From Salinimonas marina (GTDB taxonomy: Bacteria; Pseudomonadota; Gammaproteobacteria; Enterobacterales; Alteromonadaceae): DNA of 64,000 bases. The stretch lies in NCBI RefSeq assembly GCF_015644725.1, contig NZ_CP064795.1, positions 2,292,501 through 2,356,500 of the forward strand, given 5' to 3'. The translations under genes and the position numbers were made by a program. The notes under the pieces are model-generated. The model ran no database searches. It was not told the origin of the DNA and saw only the letters and a program-made list of their open reading frames with translations. Shown here piece by piece: positions 34,514-45,939 of this stretch (its first letter is position 1; each line of letters begins with the position of its first letter).

Positions 34514-35819
34514 GAGAGTGTAAAAATATCTGTGTAAATGGCATTCTTATCATCTCCTTAGAAGGATATCAGAATGCCAATATCAGACAAACTCATCGAC
34601 CAACTGCTTGATGACTGTGATTCACCAGAAGACATTTTAGGCGAAGCTGGCCTCCTCAAGCAGCTTACCAAGAAGGTTGCTGAACGAGCGTTAGAAGCCG
34701 AAATGGAAGCCCATCTGGGCTACGCGCCCAACGATGCGGCTGGTAACAACAGCGGCAACTCTCGCAACGGTAAAACGAAGAAGAGTGTTCGCAGCACCAA
34801 TGGTGATGTTGAACTCGATATTCCACGCGATCGCAACGGCAGTTTTGACCCCAAGTTAGTACGCAAGGGCGAACGTCAGCTAAACGGATTTGATGAGCGC
34901 ATTGTTGCCCTTTACGCGCGCGGCATGACCACGCGGGATATTCAGGCTTACCTTGAAGAAGCTTACGGTATTGAGGTCTCTGCCACCTTCATATCGCAGG
35001 TAACGAACGCGGTGATGGACGAGGTTAAGGCCTGGCAGCATCGGCCGCTGGAAAAGCTTTACCCGGTGGTTTATCTCGACTGTTTAGTGGTTCGTAGTCG
35101 TGACTCTGGCGTGGTACAAAATAAATCCGTGTATCTGGCGCTTGGCATTAATACCGACGGTGAAAAAGAGTTATTAGGTCTGTGGATGGCCCAAACTGAG
35201 GGAGCCAAGTTCTGGTTGTCGGTGATGAACGAGCTTAAAAACCGTGGTGTGGAGGATATCTTCATCGCCTGCTGTGATGGCCTCAAAGGCTTCCCGGAAG
35301 CCATTGAAGCGGTATACCCGAAAACACAGGTGCAGCTGTGTATCGTGCATCAAATTCGCCACTCGCTGCGCTACGTGAACTGGAAGCAGCGTAAGATTAT
35401 CGCGGCGGATTTAAAACTGATTTATGGTGCGGCCACTCGTGCTGAAGCCGAGCAGGCCCTCGAGCTTTTTGCAGAAAAATGGGATTGCGAACACCCGACC
35501 ATCAGCCGCTCCTGGCGGGCGAACTGGGAACGTTTATGCGTATTCTTCGATTATCCGACCGAGATACGCAAGGCCATTTACACCACCAATGCGATTGAGT
35601 CGCTGAACGCGTCCCTGCGAAAAATCACCAAGACCCGCCGGTCGTTCCCGAACGACGAAGCCGTCATGAAGGTGTTGTACCTAGCCTTGCATCAGGCTTC
35701 GAAAAAGTGGACGATGCCCATACGCAACTGGAAACCGGCCATGGCGCAGTTCGAGATTATGTACCAGGATCGGATTTAACAGTGCAATCAGCCATTTACA
35801 CAAAATCTTTTACAGTCTC
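34514..35819 (+). mobile_element. IS256-family element with 8-bp target duplication
   Basis: 1306 bp. Inverted ends GAGAGTGTAAAA..TGTGTAAATGGC on the left and, read inward on the right, GAGACTGTAAAA..TGTGTAAATGGC. The target duplication GACGTTTA is present at 34506-34513 and 35820-35827, so the insertion is complete and fairly recent. It landed just beyond the stop codon of the charged coiled-coil gene. Confidence 0.97.
34574..35779 (+). CDS. IS256-family mutator-type transposase
   Basis: 401 residues. Mutator-family text: AERALEAEMEAHLGYAPND, YPVVYLDCLVVRSRDSGVV (first Asp region), IACCDGLKGFPEAI (second Asp) and YTTNAIESLNASLRK (catalytic Glu, Pfam Transposase_mut signature). An intact DDE transposase that moves by a circular intermediate in known members. 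The start at 34574 overlaps the end of an A/T-rich leader with AGAAGGA just upstream. Confidence 0.95.
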   Translation: MPISDKLIDQLLDDCDSPEDILGEAGLLKQLTKKVAERALEAEMEAHLGYAPNDAAGNNSGNSRNGKTKKSVRSTNGDVELDIPRDRNGSFDPKLVRKGERQLNGFDERIVALYARGMTTRDIQAYLEEAYGIEVSATFISQVTNAVMDEVKAWQHRPLEKLYPVVYLDCLVVRSRDSGVVQNKSVYLALGINTDGEKELLGLWMAQTEGAKFWLSVMNELKNRGVEDIFIACCDGLKGFPEAIEAVYPKTQVQLCIVHQIRHSLRYVNWKQRKIIAADLKLIYGAATRAEAEQALELFAEKWDCEHPTISRSWRANWERLCVFFDYPTEIRKAIYTTNAIESLNASLRKITKTRRSFPNDEAVMKVLYLALHQASKKWTMPIRNWKPAMAQFEIMYQDRI

Positions 35820-35828
35820 GACGTTTAT

Positions 35829-36635
35829 TTAATAATCAGTGCCGAGGGCTTCGCGTTCGGTTTGCTCCAGTTCTTTCGTACTGATGGGTTCATCGGTCAG
35901 GCGCTCTTTCTCGCCGTCGGCCATCTTGTCTTTCATCTCACGCTCTTTTTCCATCATTTCGCGTTCTTTTTCGTGTTTCGCTTTCATCATTTCACGTTCT
36001 TTTTCACGTTCAGCTTCACGCTTTTCACGCATCATGTCGCGTTTTTCACCGCGTTTTTCTTTCATCATCTCACGTTTTTCTTCGCGCTTTTCACGCATCA
36101 TTTCACGCTTTTCAGTCATCGCTTCGCGTTTTTCTTCTACGGCTTCACGCTCTGCTTCGCGAGCTTCGTCCTTCCACCCGGCTTTTTTGTCCTGGGTATA
36201 TTCCTGCTTTTCGTCCATTAACTCTTCACGTTCATCCTGCCACTCTTGCTTTGCTTCCTGCTTTTCTTCTTGCCATTCCTGTTTTGCTTCCTGCTTTTCT
36301 TCTTTCCAGCCATTTTTCATTTCATTTTTGTATTCACGCTTTTCTTGCTGGGCTTCGCGTTTGGCTTCCATTGCCTCCTGTTTTTGCTCGCGCGTCATCT
36401 CATTGTAATCCTCTCGAGCATCGCGCTTTTCTTCGCGCATTTCCTGCATAGCTTCATTGCGTTCTTTTTCCGCCTCCATGGCAGCTTCACGCTCCACTTC
36501 GCTCATCTGGTTTTGCTGCATGTTCACCACGGCAGAATCCTGAGTGGATTGTTGGGCGAACGCAGCGTTAATACACAAACTTAATGGTAATAAGGTGGCG
36601 CCAGCCAGAAGAGTAATTTGACGAGACTTTTTCAT
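35829..36635 (-). CDS. Exported, highly charged helical protein
   Basis: 268 residues. A signal peptide (MKKSRQITLLAGATLLPLSL, cleavage after AFA) is followed by a chain made almost entirely of E, K, R, M, Q and A. It has short degenerate repeats such as KEEKQEAKQEWQ, EKREMMREKREEKR and EREKEREMM. The alternation of acidic and basic residues fits a long single alpha-helix or coiled coil in the periplasm. No catalytic motif and no family recognised. Opposite-strand open frames here are composition artefacts. An IS256 insertion lies 2 bases past the stop and separates the gene from its terminator. Confidence 0.8.
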   Translation of the reverse strand: MKKSRQITLLAGATLLPLSLCINAAFAQQSTQDSAVVNMQQNQMSEVEREAAMEAEKERNEAMQEMREEKRDAREDYNEMTREQKQEAMEAKREAQQEKREYKNEMKNGWKEEKQEAKQEWQEEKQEAKQEWQDEREELMDEKQEYTQDKKAGWKDEAREAEREAVEEKREAMTEKREMMREKREEKREMMKEKRGEKRDMMREKREAEREKEREMMKAKHEKEREMMEKEREMKDKMADGEKERLTDEPISTKELEQTEREALGTDY

Positions 36636-36758
36636 GTTGTTCTCCGAACAAAAAGATAGGGTTAAAGCATAAATGCGATGACCTTTATACTGGTTAAAGT
36701 TTGAACTGGATTAGCCGGACGGCCTGAATTACTGTAGATGTTAAAAAAACAAAAAAAA

Positions 36759-36780
36759 AGCCGCTGTCAAAGCAGCGGCT
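36759..36780 (-). terminator. Terminator of glgP
   Basis: AGCCGCTG and CAGCGGCT form an 8-bp stem; on the minus strand it is followed by a run of nine T. Confidence 0.88.
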
Positions 36781-36804
36781 GTATGAGCGTGAGTTATCCT
36801 TTTA

Positions 36805-39297
36805 TCAGGATTGAGGACGACTCACCGGACATGGATCCAGGTTCCAGACCCGGTCTACATAATCCTGAATCGAACGATCTGAGGTAAACTTACCCATCAT
36901 TGCAGTATTAATGATCACCATTTCGGCCCAGCGTTCTTTATCACGATACGCCTTATCAACTTCAATTTGCGCATCCGAATAGGCTCGGAAGTCTGCCAGC
37001 ACAAGGTACGGGTCGCCCATATCCAGCAGGCTTTGCTTAATCGATACCAGCGCACCGGGTTTGCCCGGAGTGAAATAATCCGTTTCCAGCCAGTCAAGCA
37101 CCGCTTTTATCTCAGCATCCTGGTAATAATAGTCTTTGGGGTTGTAGCCGGCTTTGAGGGTTTCAGTAACCTCATCCACGGTTAAGCCAAAGATAAAGAT
37201 GTTGTCATCCCCGACTTCCTCGGCAATTTCCACATTGGCGCCATCCAGCGTACCAATGGTTACGGCGCCGTTAAGGGCCAGCTTCATGTTACCGGTACCC
37301 GACGCTTCTTTACCGGCTGTACTGATTTGTTCTGACACATCTGATGCCGGAATCATTTTTTCAGCCAGAGAAACACGGTAATTGGGCAAAAATACCACTT
37401 TTAACTTGTCGCCCACCCGCGGATCATTGTTGACCTTGTTAGCCACCATATTAATGGCATAAATGATGTCTTTGGCCAGTGTATACGCTGGTGCTGCTTT
37501 GGCGCCAAAAATAAATACCCGTGGATGCATATCATAATCAGGATTTTCCAGAATACGACGATACAGGGCCATGATATGCAGCAGATTCAGATGCTGGCGC
37601 TTGTATTCATGCAGGCGTTTAATCTGCACATCAAAAATGGCATCGGTACTTACCTCAATACCGGTCGAAGCCAGAATTTCTTCTGCCAGCATTTTTTTAT
37701 TGGCCTGTTTAACCTGCATAAACTGCTTCTGGAATGTTTTATTGGTGGCGTGCTTGGCCAGCCCTTCCAGTTTCTTCAGATTAATCGGCCAGTCTTCACC
37801 AATCTTTTTATCAATCAGCTTCGACAGTGCCGGGTTACAGGCTTTCAACCATCGACGTGGGGTAATGCCGTTCGTAACGTTGGTCAGCTTTTCTGGCCAT
37901 AGTTCATCAAATTCAGGGAATAGGTTTTGTTTCACTAAGCGAGAATGCAGTTCAGCCACGCCGTTGACCCGGAAAGATCCGATAACAGACAGATGACCCA
38001 TACGCACCATCTTCTCGCCGCCTTCTTCGATGATAGACAGTTTGGCTTTCATGAGATTATCGCCCGGCCATTTTTTATCCACCTCATCCATAAAGCGATG
38101 GTTGATCTCATAAATGATTTCAAGATGGCGCGGCAGAATTTTTTCCAGCATACGGGCTGGCCATTTTTCCAGGGCTTCTGGCAATAAGGTATGGTTGGTA
38201 TACGCAAAGACCTTGGTGGATATTCCCCATGCGGTATCCCAGTCCAGCTGCGCGCGATCAACCAGAATGCGCATCAATTCAGGAATGGCTATGGCCGGAT
38301 GCGTATCATTAAGCTGAATCACCACCTGCTCGGCAAACCGGCTCCAGTCATCTTTGTGAGCACGCTTATAACGGCGAATGATGTCTTTCAATGAGCAAGA
38401 GCAAAAGAAATATTGCTGAATCAGACGCAGCTCTTTACCGGCTTCGGTTTCATCGTTGGGATACAACACTTTAGAGATGGTCTCAGCCTGAACATTTTCG
38501 CGCTGAGCATCCACATAGCCGCCTGCGTTAAAGACATCCCAGTTAAAATAACCAGATGATTCGGACTGCCACAAGCGCAGTACGTTAACGGTTTTACCCC
38601 CGTAGCCCACCACTGGAATGTCCCACGGAACCCCTTTTACAATAGAGCCCGGGTGCCATTCTTTTTGAATACGTCCATTTTCGCCGTATTTGGTCTCAAC
38701 ATAGCCAAATAAAGACACTTCCTGAGTCGACTCCGGACGGCAAATCTCCCATGGGTTTCCATAGTCGCGCCAGCTGTCGGGACGCTCAATCTGCGCCCCA
38801 CTTCTGATTTCCTGACGAAACAAACCATGTTCGTAATGAATACCATACCCAATAGCCGGAATTTCCATGGTCGCCAATGAATCAATAAAGCAGGCCGCCA
38901 GGCGTCCCAGGCCGCCGTTGCCCAGCGCCATGTCTGGCTCTTCTTCTAGTACATCGGCAATTTCCACGCCCAGTTCTTTCAGACCGGCTTCGGCTACTTC
39001 ATACAAGCCGAAATTCTGCAGATTATTAGATAGCAGACGGCCCATCAAAAACTCTGCAGAAAAATAGTGCACAGCACGGGTATCGTTCATGTAATGGGTT
39101 TTTTGGGTGCGACGTAATCCTTCAAGCACATTTTCCTGCATGGCGGCGCAGGTCGCTTTCCACCACGCATGGCTGTTGGCTTTGTTCTCGTCGGTTCCCA
39201 ATGTACAGTGAAGATGACGAATTACGGCGGCTTTAAATTCGTTTTTATCAATTTTTACATCGGGTAAGGAATTGGCTTGTGAAGCGGTTGCGTTCAT
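36805..39297 (-). CDS. glgP: Glycogen/maltodextrin phosphorylase
   Basis: 830 residues, full length. It releases glucose-1-phosphate from alpha-1,4-glucans using pyridoxal phosphate. Seen: [18 protein letters not shown] near residue 120, [15 protein letters not shown], and the PLP-lysine signature [20 protein letters not shown] near residue 660. pgm lies 240 bp upstream on the same strand and would convert the product to glucose-6-phosphate. Other glg genes are not here, and each of the two genes has its own terminator, so they are probably separate units. Confidence 0.95.
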   Translation of the reverse strand: MNATASQANSLPDVKIDKNEFKAAVIRHLHCTLGTDENKANSHAWWKATCAAMQENVLEGLRRTQKTHYMNDTRAVHYFSAEFLMGRLLSNNLQNFGLYEVAEAGLKELGVEIADVLEEEPDMALGNGGLGRLAACFIDSLATMEIPAIGYGIHYEHGLFRQEIRSGAQIERPDSWRDYGNPWEICRPESTQEVSLFGYVETKYGENGRIQKEWHPGSIVKGVPWDIPVVGYGGKTVNVLRLWQSESSGYFNWDVFNAGGYVDAQRENVQAETISKVLYPNDETEAGKELRLIQQYFFCSCSLKDIIRRYKRAHKDDWSRFAEQVVIQLNDTHPAIAIPELMRILVDRAQLDWDTAWGISTKVFAYTNHTLLPEALEKWPARMLEKILPRHLEIIYEINHRFMDEVDKKWPGDNLMKAKLSIIEEGGEKMVRMGHLSVIGSFRVNGVAELHSRLVKQNLFPEFDELWPEKLTNVTNGITPRRWLKACNPALSKLIDKKIGEDWPINLKKLEGLAKHATNKTFQKQFMQVKQANKKMLAEEILASTGIEVSTDAIFDVQIKRLHEYKRQHLNLLHIMALYRRILENPDYDMHPRVFIFGAKAAPAYTLAKDIIYAINMVANKVNNDPRVGDKLKVVFLPNYRVSLAEKMIPASDVSEQISTAGKEASGTGNMKLALNGAVTIGTLDGANVEIAEEVGDDNIFIFGLTVDEVTETLKAGYNPKDYYYQDAEIKAVLDWLETDYFTPGKPGALVSIKQSLLDMGDPYLVLADFRAYSDAQIEVDKAYRDKERWAEMVIINTAMMGKFTSDRSIQDYVDRVWNLDPCPVSRPQS

Positions 39298-39462
39298 ATC
39301 ACTCTCTCACTTAGCAAAGGATACACCCGGCCAGCACTACAAAATTGGCTTAGGTGCAGGTTCAAAACGTAATAAAATTACAAAACTGAACTACGACATG
39401 ACCGCAATATAGCAGCGTTACCACCAACTTTTTGTAATTTTTTTGTTAATTTTTCAAATAAA

Positions 39463-39487
39463 AAGGCGATATATTAAATATCGCCTT
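39463..39487 (-). terminator. Terminator of pgm
   Basis: AAGGCGATAT (39463-39472) pairs with ATATCGCCTT (39478-39487); on the minus strand TTTTTAT follows. Confidence 0.85.
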
Positions 39488-39540
39488 CATTGCTAACATA
39501 TAATTAACTTAATAAATTATATTTTATTACAAATTAAACG

Positions 39541-41192
39541 TTACCGTATAATCTTGGCCACTAATTGCTCAGCTTCTCTGATGAGCTCTTGTAAGTGAGT
39601 ATCACCTTTAAAGCTTTCTGCATAAATTTTGTAGATTTGCTCGGTCCCGGACGGGCGCGCTGCAAACCAGCCATTTTCGGTAGAAACCTTTAATCCTCCA
39701 ATGGCAGCATTATTCCCAGAGGCATGGGTTTCAATGGCGGTGATAGGTTCGCCGGCAAGGGTGTCGCTGGTGACCGCTGAACTGTCGAGAGCGGCTAGCT
39801 TTTGTTTTTCTTCATGGCTGGCGGCCACATCCACCCGCTCATACACCGGCGCCCCGAATTGCTCGGTCAGGTTTTGATAATGTTCGCCCGGATCCTTACC
39901 GGTCACCGCCAGCATTTCGGCCGCCAGCAAACATAGAATAATCCCGTCCTTATCGGTAGCCCAGGTTTTGGCATCACGCTGCAAGAAAATACCGCCGGCA
40001 CTTTCTTCCCCCGCAAAGCCAATTGTAGACTGGCCCATGCCTTCAACAAACCATTTAAAGCCCACCGGCATTTCAGCCAGTTCCCGGCCAAGTGCATTGG
40101 CTACACGATTAATCATGGAGCTGGAAACCAGAGTCTTGCCCACTTTTAGTGTCTCGGGCCATTGCTGGCGATGGGTAAACAGATACTGGATGGCCACGGC
40201 CAGATAATGGTTCGGATTCATTAAACCCTGACTGCGACAGACAATCCCGTGCCGGTCAAAATCAGGATCGTTACCCCAGGCCAAATCAAACTGGTCTTTC
40301 AGTTCAATAAGCCCGGCCATGGCATAAGCCGAAGAGCAATCCATCCGCAGTTTGCCGTCTTTGTCGCGGCGCATAAACGCAAATTGCGGATCAACCTCGT
40401 TATTAACCACCTTGATATTCAGACCATATTTTTCTGCAATGCGCTCCCAGTAGCCTACTCCGGCGCCGCCCAGCGGATCAGTACCCAGCGTCAGCTTCGC
40501 TTTTGCTATCGCCTGCATATCGATAACATTTGCCAGCTCATCGATATAGGGTTCCATAAAGTCTTCTTCGCGTACCAAATCACTGGCCATAGCCTGACGT
40601 AGATCAAGCCGTTTAACCTCCCGGTTGTCATCCGCGATCAGCGCATTAGCCCGCTGTTGAATAATGCCGGTAACATTTGAGTCGGCCGGCCCGCCATGGG
40701 GGGATTGTACTTGAAGCCACCATCACCGGGCGGATTATGTGACGGGGTTATCACCACGCCATCTGCCAGATTGTCAGAACGCCCTGCATTATGGCGCAGG
40801 ATAGTGCGGGAAATAACCGGGGTAGGTGTATAGCCACGGCTGGCATTGTCACTTTGTTGAATTATCACCTGCACTTTGTTGGCACACAGCACTTCGATGG
40901 CGGTAAGCATGGCCGGCTCGGACAATGCGTGCGTATCTTTACCAATAAATAGCGGACCGCTGATGTTGTGCTGTTCGCGGTATTCGGCTAACGCCTGACA
41001 AATGGCTGCAATATGGGTATCAGTGAAGGTGGCATTCACCGCCGTACCGCGGTGCCCCGACGTGCCAAAACTGACGGCTTCGGCCGCATTTTCCGCATCC
41101 GGTTTGTGTGCATAATACTGACTTACCAGATGTGCCACATTAATGAGTTGTTCACGAGCGGCAGGTTGCCCCGCCTGAGGATGTAAAGCCAT
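39541..41192 (-). CDS. pgm: Phosphoglucomutase, frame broken by one missing base
   Basis: Starts [20 protein letters not shown] as in E. coli Pgm and carries the active-site serine in [20 protein letters not shown] near residue 145. The frame then breaks in a run of six C (six G on the plus strand near 40698). One extra C restores [16 protein letters not shown] and a 550-residue protein that ends normally (QLVAKIIR). Metal loop [10 protein letters not shown] and substrate segment [13 protein letters not shown] are present in the second part. It interconverts glucose 1- and 6-phosphate. A sequencing deletion is more likely than a real mutation. It follows seqA, as in E. coli. Confidence 0.9.
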
Positions 41193-41238
41193 GCAGTTTC
41201 CTTGTCGGTTGTAGTAAACAGCGTTAGTCGGTAATTAC

Positions 41239-41817
41239 TTAGGCAAAGCGATTAAGCAAACTGTTGCTGGTTTTCTGATCGTAGCCCAACAGCTGCAAAA
41301 CCTGCTCCAGCATCGCCACTTTTTTGGCCGTATTGTTGTTGGTCACTACCCAAAAAGCGCTGCCCGGGATTTGTTTGGGGTTGGTACTGCTGCCGGTTTT
41401 TAATAACGCTTCTTTACTGGTGGCAAAATACACCCGGTTTTTGCCTTTAATTTTTTCAACTTCGGCAAATTCCTGGGGATGCAGCTCATGGAGCTGTGCC
41501 AGCATAAACAAAAACAAATCCACCCGCTTAGTGTAGTCTTTTAATACATCAGGCGTAGCCCGTTTAAGAATATCATCAGACTGACGCGTTTTGGCTGTTC
41601 GCGCAGGCGTAGCTTCAGCCGCTTTTTTAGCTGCCTGCGATACGGTTGCTTTGGCGGGCGATGACGGGGTGCCTTCGGCGGTTTTTGCTGACATATTTTG
41701 TGCGGTTGCCGGTGTCATGAGCAATCGACGTAAGATATCTGACGCACTTTCGCCAATGTGCTTTGTTTCACCGGCGATAAATGCGTACAAATCATCATCT
41801 ATTTCAATACTTTTCAT
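41239..41817 (-). CDS. seqA: Replication initiation modulator SeqA
   Basis: 192 residues. The N-terminal oligomerisation domain is KSIEIDDDLYAFIAGETKHI then GESASDILRRLL. A low-complexity Ala/Thr linker (about residues 40-85) follows, then the C-terminal DNA-binding domain with NRVYFATSKEALLKTGSS, PKQIPGSAFWVVTNNNTAKK. SeqA binds hemimethylated GATC, so Dam methylation is expected in this organism. pgm follows 46 bp downstream on the same strand, a conserved pair. Confidence 0.95.
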   Translation of the reverse strand: MKSIEIDDDLYAFIAGETKHIGESASDILRRLLMTPATAQNMSAKTAEGTPSSPAKATVSQAAKKAAEATPARTAKTRQSDDILKRATPDVLKDYTKRVDLFLFMLAQLHELHPQEFAEVEKIKGKNRVYFATSKEALLKTGSSTNPKQIPGSAFWVVTNNNTAKKVAMLEQVLQLLGYDQKTSNSLLNRFA

Positions 41818-42021
41818 AAACCACTTCCTTAAATAGCTTGCCCATTATAGACAACCCGCCGCCTTGTCGCAGCACTTTATCCGCCTTAATTTGCCAAACA
41901 TTTGATGCTAAATTAATCAGTTGCGCTTTTGTGTCTATACTCACGTATTAGTAAAACAATTTTTTTAAAGCTTTGTCTTGCTAAGATAAATTAACATCGG
42001 CAACTGGAGTGGTAGCCACGG

Positions 42022-42945
42022 ATGAACAACACGCAATATCAGGCGTTAACCAACGCGTTGAGTCAGCATATTATTGGTAAGTCCCACCAGCTAAAACTTG
42101 CTTTGGCGTGCATTCTGGCAAATGGTCATCTGCTGATTGAAGACTTACCCGGTATGGGCAAAACCACCCTATCCCATGCGCTGGCTCGTCTGTTTGGCTT
42201 GCAGTTTTCCCGGATCCAGTTTACCTCTGACTTATTGCCGGCTGATATGTTAGGCAGCAATATCTACAATACCCAGACACAGAGCTTTGAGTTTCGTCAT
42301 GGTCCGGTATTCAGTCAGCTGGTGCTGGCCGATGAGATTAACCGCGCCAGCCCTAAAACCCAAAGCGCGTTACTTGAAGCGATGGAAGAACAGCAAGTCA
42401 GCATTGATGGCCAGACCTTCAGGCTGCCCGATCCGTTTTTTGTTATTGGCACCCAAAACCCTTCCTATCAGTCGGGTACCTATCCTTTACCAGAGTCCCA
42501 GCTCGATCGTTTTTTGATGCGGATTTCACTAGGCTATCCAGACTGGGATGCTGAAAAAGCAATGCTGATGCAAGCCGGTATCGATAGAGACAGTAGCATG
42601 CCTGAGGCGGTGGTGTGTGCAAACACGCTGGCCCAGTGGCAGTCCAGTGTGGTTAATGTGCATGCCGCCGACGCGGTCATAGACTACATTCTGCGTCTGG
42701 TCACCATGAGCCGCACCACGCCCGGCTATCCTCATGCCCTGTCACCACGGGCCAGTAAAGCCATTCTGGCCGCTGCCAAAGCCTGGGCGTTTATGCACGA
42801 ACGAAATTATGTTGTTCCTGAAGATGTGCAGGCGGTTTTTGAATCGGTTGCAGAACACCGCATGCGTTCAGCAAATATGGAGCAGGCTGAAGATACGGTG
42901 CTTAGCCAGCGGTTGCTGGAAAGCGTTGATCCGCTGGCAGCCTGA
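42022..42945 (+). CDS. MoxR-family AAA+ ATPase
   Basis: 307 residues. Walker A is LLIEDLPGMGKTTLSHAL near residue 40, Walker B VLADEINRASPKTQSALLEA near residue 105, sensor FFVIGTQNPSYQSGTYPLPE, and the arginine-finger segment PESQLDRFLMRI. The C-terminal lid has TPGYPHALSPRASKAIL. MoxR ATPases act as chaperones with a DUF58 partner encoded next door, as here (TGATG overlap). Divergent from seqA with a 204-bp promoter gap. Confidence 0.93.
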   Translation: MNNTQYQALTNALSQHIIGKSHQLKLALACILANGHLLIEDLPGMGKTTLSHALARLFGLQFSRIQFTSDLLPADMLGSNIYNTQTQSFEFRHGPVFSQLVLADEINRASPKTQSALLEAMEEQQVSIDGQTFRLPDPFFVIGTQNPSYQSGTYPLPESQLDRFLMRISLGYPDWDAEKAMLMQAGIDRDSSMPEAVVCANTLAQWQSSVVNVHAADAVIDYILRLVTMSRTTPGYPHALSPRASKAILAAAKAWAFMHERNYVVPEDVQAVFESVAEHRMRSANMEQAEDTVLSQRLLESVDPLAA

Positions 42946-43914
42946 TGCGCCTGGCGAGGATTAAAAATCGACTTATGCTACGCTGGCTGGCCAGTCGTAT
43001 TCCTGAAAAGCAACGCCATCAGCTAGACGCCCGTTCGATATTTATCTTTCCTACGGTGTTTGGATTTTGCTTTCTTATCCTGTGTGTATGTCTATTTGTG
43101 CTGGGCACAAACTATCAAAATAACCTGCTGTTATTACTCAGCTACTTTTTTATCGCCCTGGGGCTGGTTACGCTATTTACCAGTTACCGTAATTTTTCGC
43201 GGATCCAGTTACAGGCCCGCGGCATAAATCCGGTTTTTGCCGGTGACAACGCCACCTTTCAGATGCAGCTGATAGAAACCCACACTCGAGCCGGCCATGG
43301 TGAGCTGAAAATTCATTGGTGGGGGCATGCTACCGGCATCGTCATCGATTTGGATGAGGCCCCGGCAGTCATCAGTCTGCCTCGTTTTACCTACCGCCGG
43401 GGGTTGTTCCCTTTGCCGCGGGTGACCTTTTCCAGTCAGTTTCCCTTAGGTTTGTTTAAATGCTGGACCCATCTGGATTTTGCCCAGCCCTTACCGTATT
43501 TCCCAAATTACAGACCTGTGAAATTACCCTGGTACCGCTGAACAAGGATATGGCTCAATCCAGTGCCTATGCCCCGGGCATGATGATTTTGAGGGTCTGA
43601 AAGCCTATAGCAGTGGCGATCCGTTGAACCGGATTGCATGGCAGACGGTGGCCAAAGGCCGTGACCCTGCCGTAAAAATTTTTAGTGAGCAAGGCGGACA
43701 GGCTGGCTACCTTAAAGTAAACACCCACAGTGCCAACCTGGAACAACATCTGAGTCAGGTCGCGTATCAGGCGGTAACCTTGTGTCAGCAAAATATCAGT
43801 TACGGACTGCAACTGGATCAGCAAACTATTGCGCACAACAGTGGTCTTGAACACAGAAATCGCTGCCTGGCGCTATTGGCCGGTATTCCCGCCACCGGGG
43901 GCTCATCAGGATGA
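42945..43914 (+). CDS. DUF58 membrane protein, two frame breaks
   Basis: Begins MRLARIKNRLMLRWLASRI. Two transmembrane helices (FIFPTVFGFCFLILCVCLFV and LLLLLSYFFIALGLVTLF) precede the soluble part. The frame shifts near 43502 (TTCCCAAATT, one base short) and again near 43579 (CCCCGGGCATG, one G short). With one base added at each point the text runs on as TLVPLNKDMAQSSAYAPG and then FEGLKAYSSGDPLNRIAWQ, the DUF58 core, about 323 residues in all. Both breaks sit in short homopolymers and look like sequencing deletions. Partner of the MoxR ATPase. Confidence 0.8.
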
Positions 43915-45934
43915 GTACCAAAGCCTTGCCCATCGCCGGACATCGCGCGAGCCTGGCGCTGGCCATAACCGTTGGGGTTACCGCCCTGTGTCTTTATCAG
44001 CAACTTATGGGATGGGTGCTGATACTGGTATTGTGCGCGCTGGGCGTACGCTATTTTCTATATCAGGGCGCTTACCGCCGTAATTTACAAGTGCGTACGA
44101 TCAACCTGCTGGCCATTCTTACCTGTGTGGCCCTGGTCTGGTTCAGCCGCGAGCAGGGGGTATTGCTGACCATGATCAATTTGCTGGTCAGTGCCTGTGC
44201 ATTAAAACTGCTGCTGCTTAAACAGGCCCGGGACTTTTTGCAGATTGCGGGCTGCACCTTATTTTTAATCGGCTGTAATTTTATATTTTCCCAGGCATTA
44301 GTGAGCGGCATTGTGTATAGCGTGGTGCTGATGGGCGCCCTGCTCTCACTCCAACTGTTCTACGCCCCCAACGCGCCTTTAAGGGTCATCTTAAGGCATT
44401 GTTAAAAATTGGCTTGCAGGCGCTGCCTATCGCCGTGATCCTGTTTGTCGCGCTACCTCATCTGCCGCCTTTGTGGGGAATGCCGGAAGGCAAAAGCAGT
44501 GAAACCGGCCTTAGTGAAAAAATCACCCCGGGCGATGTGGCCAACCTCACACGCTCTGACGAAAAGGTATTTACTGCCACCTTTAAAAACACGGTCCCGA
44601 CCATGCAACAACGCTACTGGCGGGCGATGGTGCTGGAACAGTTCGATGGCAAAAGCTGGCAGGTTGGCGACTACCGACAGGCCCGCAAACAACTGCTGCA
44701 ACTCAGGCCCACCACTTACCAAAGTGAACCGGCCGGTGAGCGATTTTCTTATCAGCTGCTGGCTGAAGGCAACGGTAATGCCTGGCTCTACAGTCTGGGA
44801 ACCACGGTTCCGGCCACCTCAAATTCGGCGAGCAAGATTGTGGTGGCTGATGATCATACCATTATGAGCCGGCAACCTGTTCTCAATCGCCAGACCTTTA
44901 ATTTTAATAGTTATCCTGCAGCGCCTTTGAAGATCACTGGCGGGCAGGCGGAGCTTCAGGTCAACCTTGAGTATCCGGAAGCCTCTAACCCCCGCACTGT
45001 GCGCTGGGCGAAGGGGCTGTATCAGCAAAGTGGCGATAACACCGTCTTTGCCAATCGACTGATGCAGTATTTTGCCACTGAGAATTTTTCGTACACCCTG
45101 ACACCGCCAGTCATGCCCGCGGCGCCGGTGGATGCATTTTTATTTGAAGCACGTCAGGGCTTTTGCGCGCACTATGCCAGTGCTATGGCGCTGGCATTCA
45201 GAGCTGCCGGGATCCCCGCCAGACTGGTGTCCGGCTATCAGGGCGGCGACCTCATCAGCGCTAAAGTGATGAATGTATATCAGTATGATGCCCATGCCTG
45301 GGTTGAAGCGAGTCTGGATGGGAAAACCTGGCAACAATTTGATCCCACCACTATGGTGGCCGCTTCGCGGCTGTTATACGGTTTTCAAAGTGCATTTAGT
45401 AACCAGCAACAGGATTTGCCATTATTTTCCCGTAACCGGGCTCATAATGTGCCGGCGTTGGCGCAGCTTTATCAGTTTGCAGATACCATCAATTATCAGT
45501 GGAATCGCTGGGTGCTGGGTTTTGACGGAGCCACGCAGCAGGATATGTTCACCCGTTTACTGGGCAATACCAGTATGGAACGCATGACCCTATTTATGTT
45601 GGCAGTAGTATTGTTTATCGCTGGGTTGCTGGCGTTTTACTTTGTGCCGCGCCCTGCCCCAAGAATAAAATCAGAAAGCTTACGGTTGTACCAGGATGCC
45701 CAGCAGGAAATTTACAAAGTCACCGGTATTGCCCGCCATAATACCTCAGCCCGTACCTATGCCAGGCATGTCAGCGGCCATATCAACGCTGCGGCATGCA
45801 CCGCGCTGGATAATTTTGTAAAAGTTTTTGAAGCCATTGAGTATCAACCTGGCGACCATACCAAACAACGTCAGCTGTTACGGCAGCATTTTAAACAGCT
45901 GAAAAAATCCCTGCGCCACCATCCCGCCAAATAG
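43911..45934 (+). CDS. TgpA-type transglutaminase-like membrane protein, one frame break
   Basis: The N-terminal part has about six transmembrane helices (GWVLILVLCALGVRYFL, INLLAILTCVALVWF and others). The periplasmic transglutaminase core contains EARQGFCAHYASAMALAFRA with the catalytic Cys, VYQYDAHAWVEA with the His and FDPTT with the Asp. A last helix (LFMLAVVLFIAGLLAFYFV) precedes a cytoplasmic tail. The frame is broken near 44370-44400, where one added base would join the pieces into about 674 residues, the usual length. Third gene of the conserved moxR-DUF58-tgpA set. Substrate unknown. Confidence 0.85.
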
Positions 45935-45939
45935 CCCGC

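Noticed and set aside
35839..36584. Long plus-strand open frames opposite the charged-helix gene
   Set aside because: They are Ser/Phe/Arg-rich shadows caused by the E/K codon repetition of the minus-strand gene with its clear signal peptide.
40638..41192. A separate short phosphoglucomutase-like gene
   Set aside because: It is the N-terminal part of pgm; the tail after NPP is out of frame because one C is missing.
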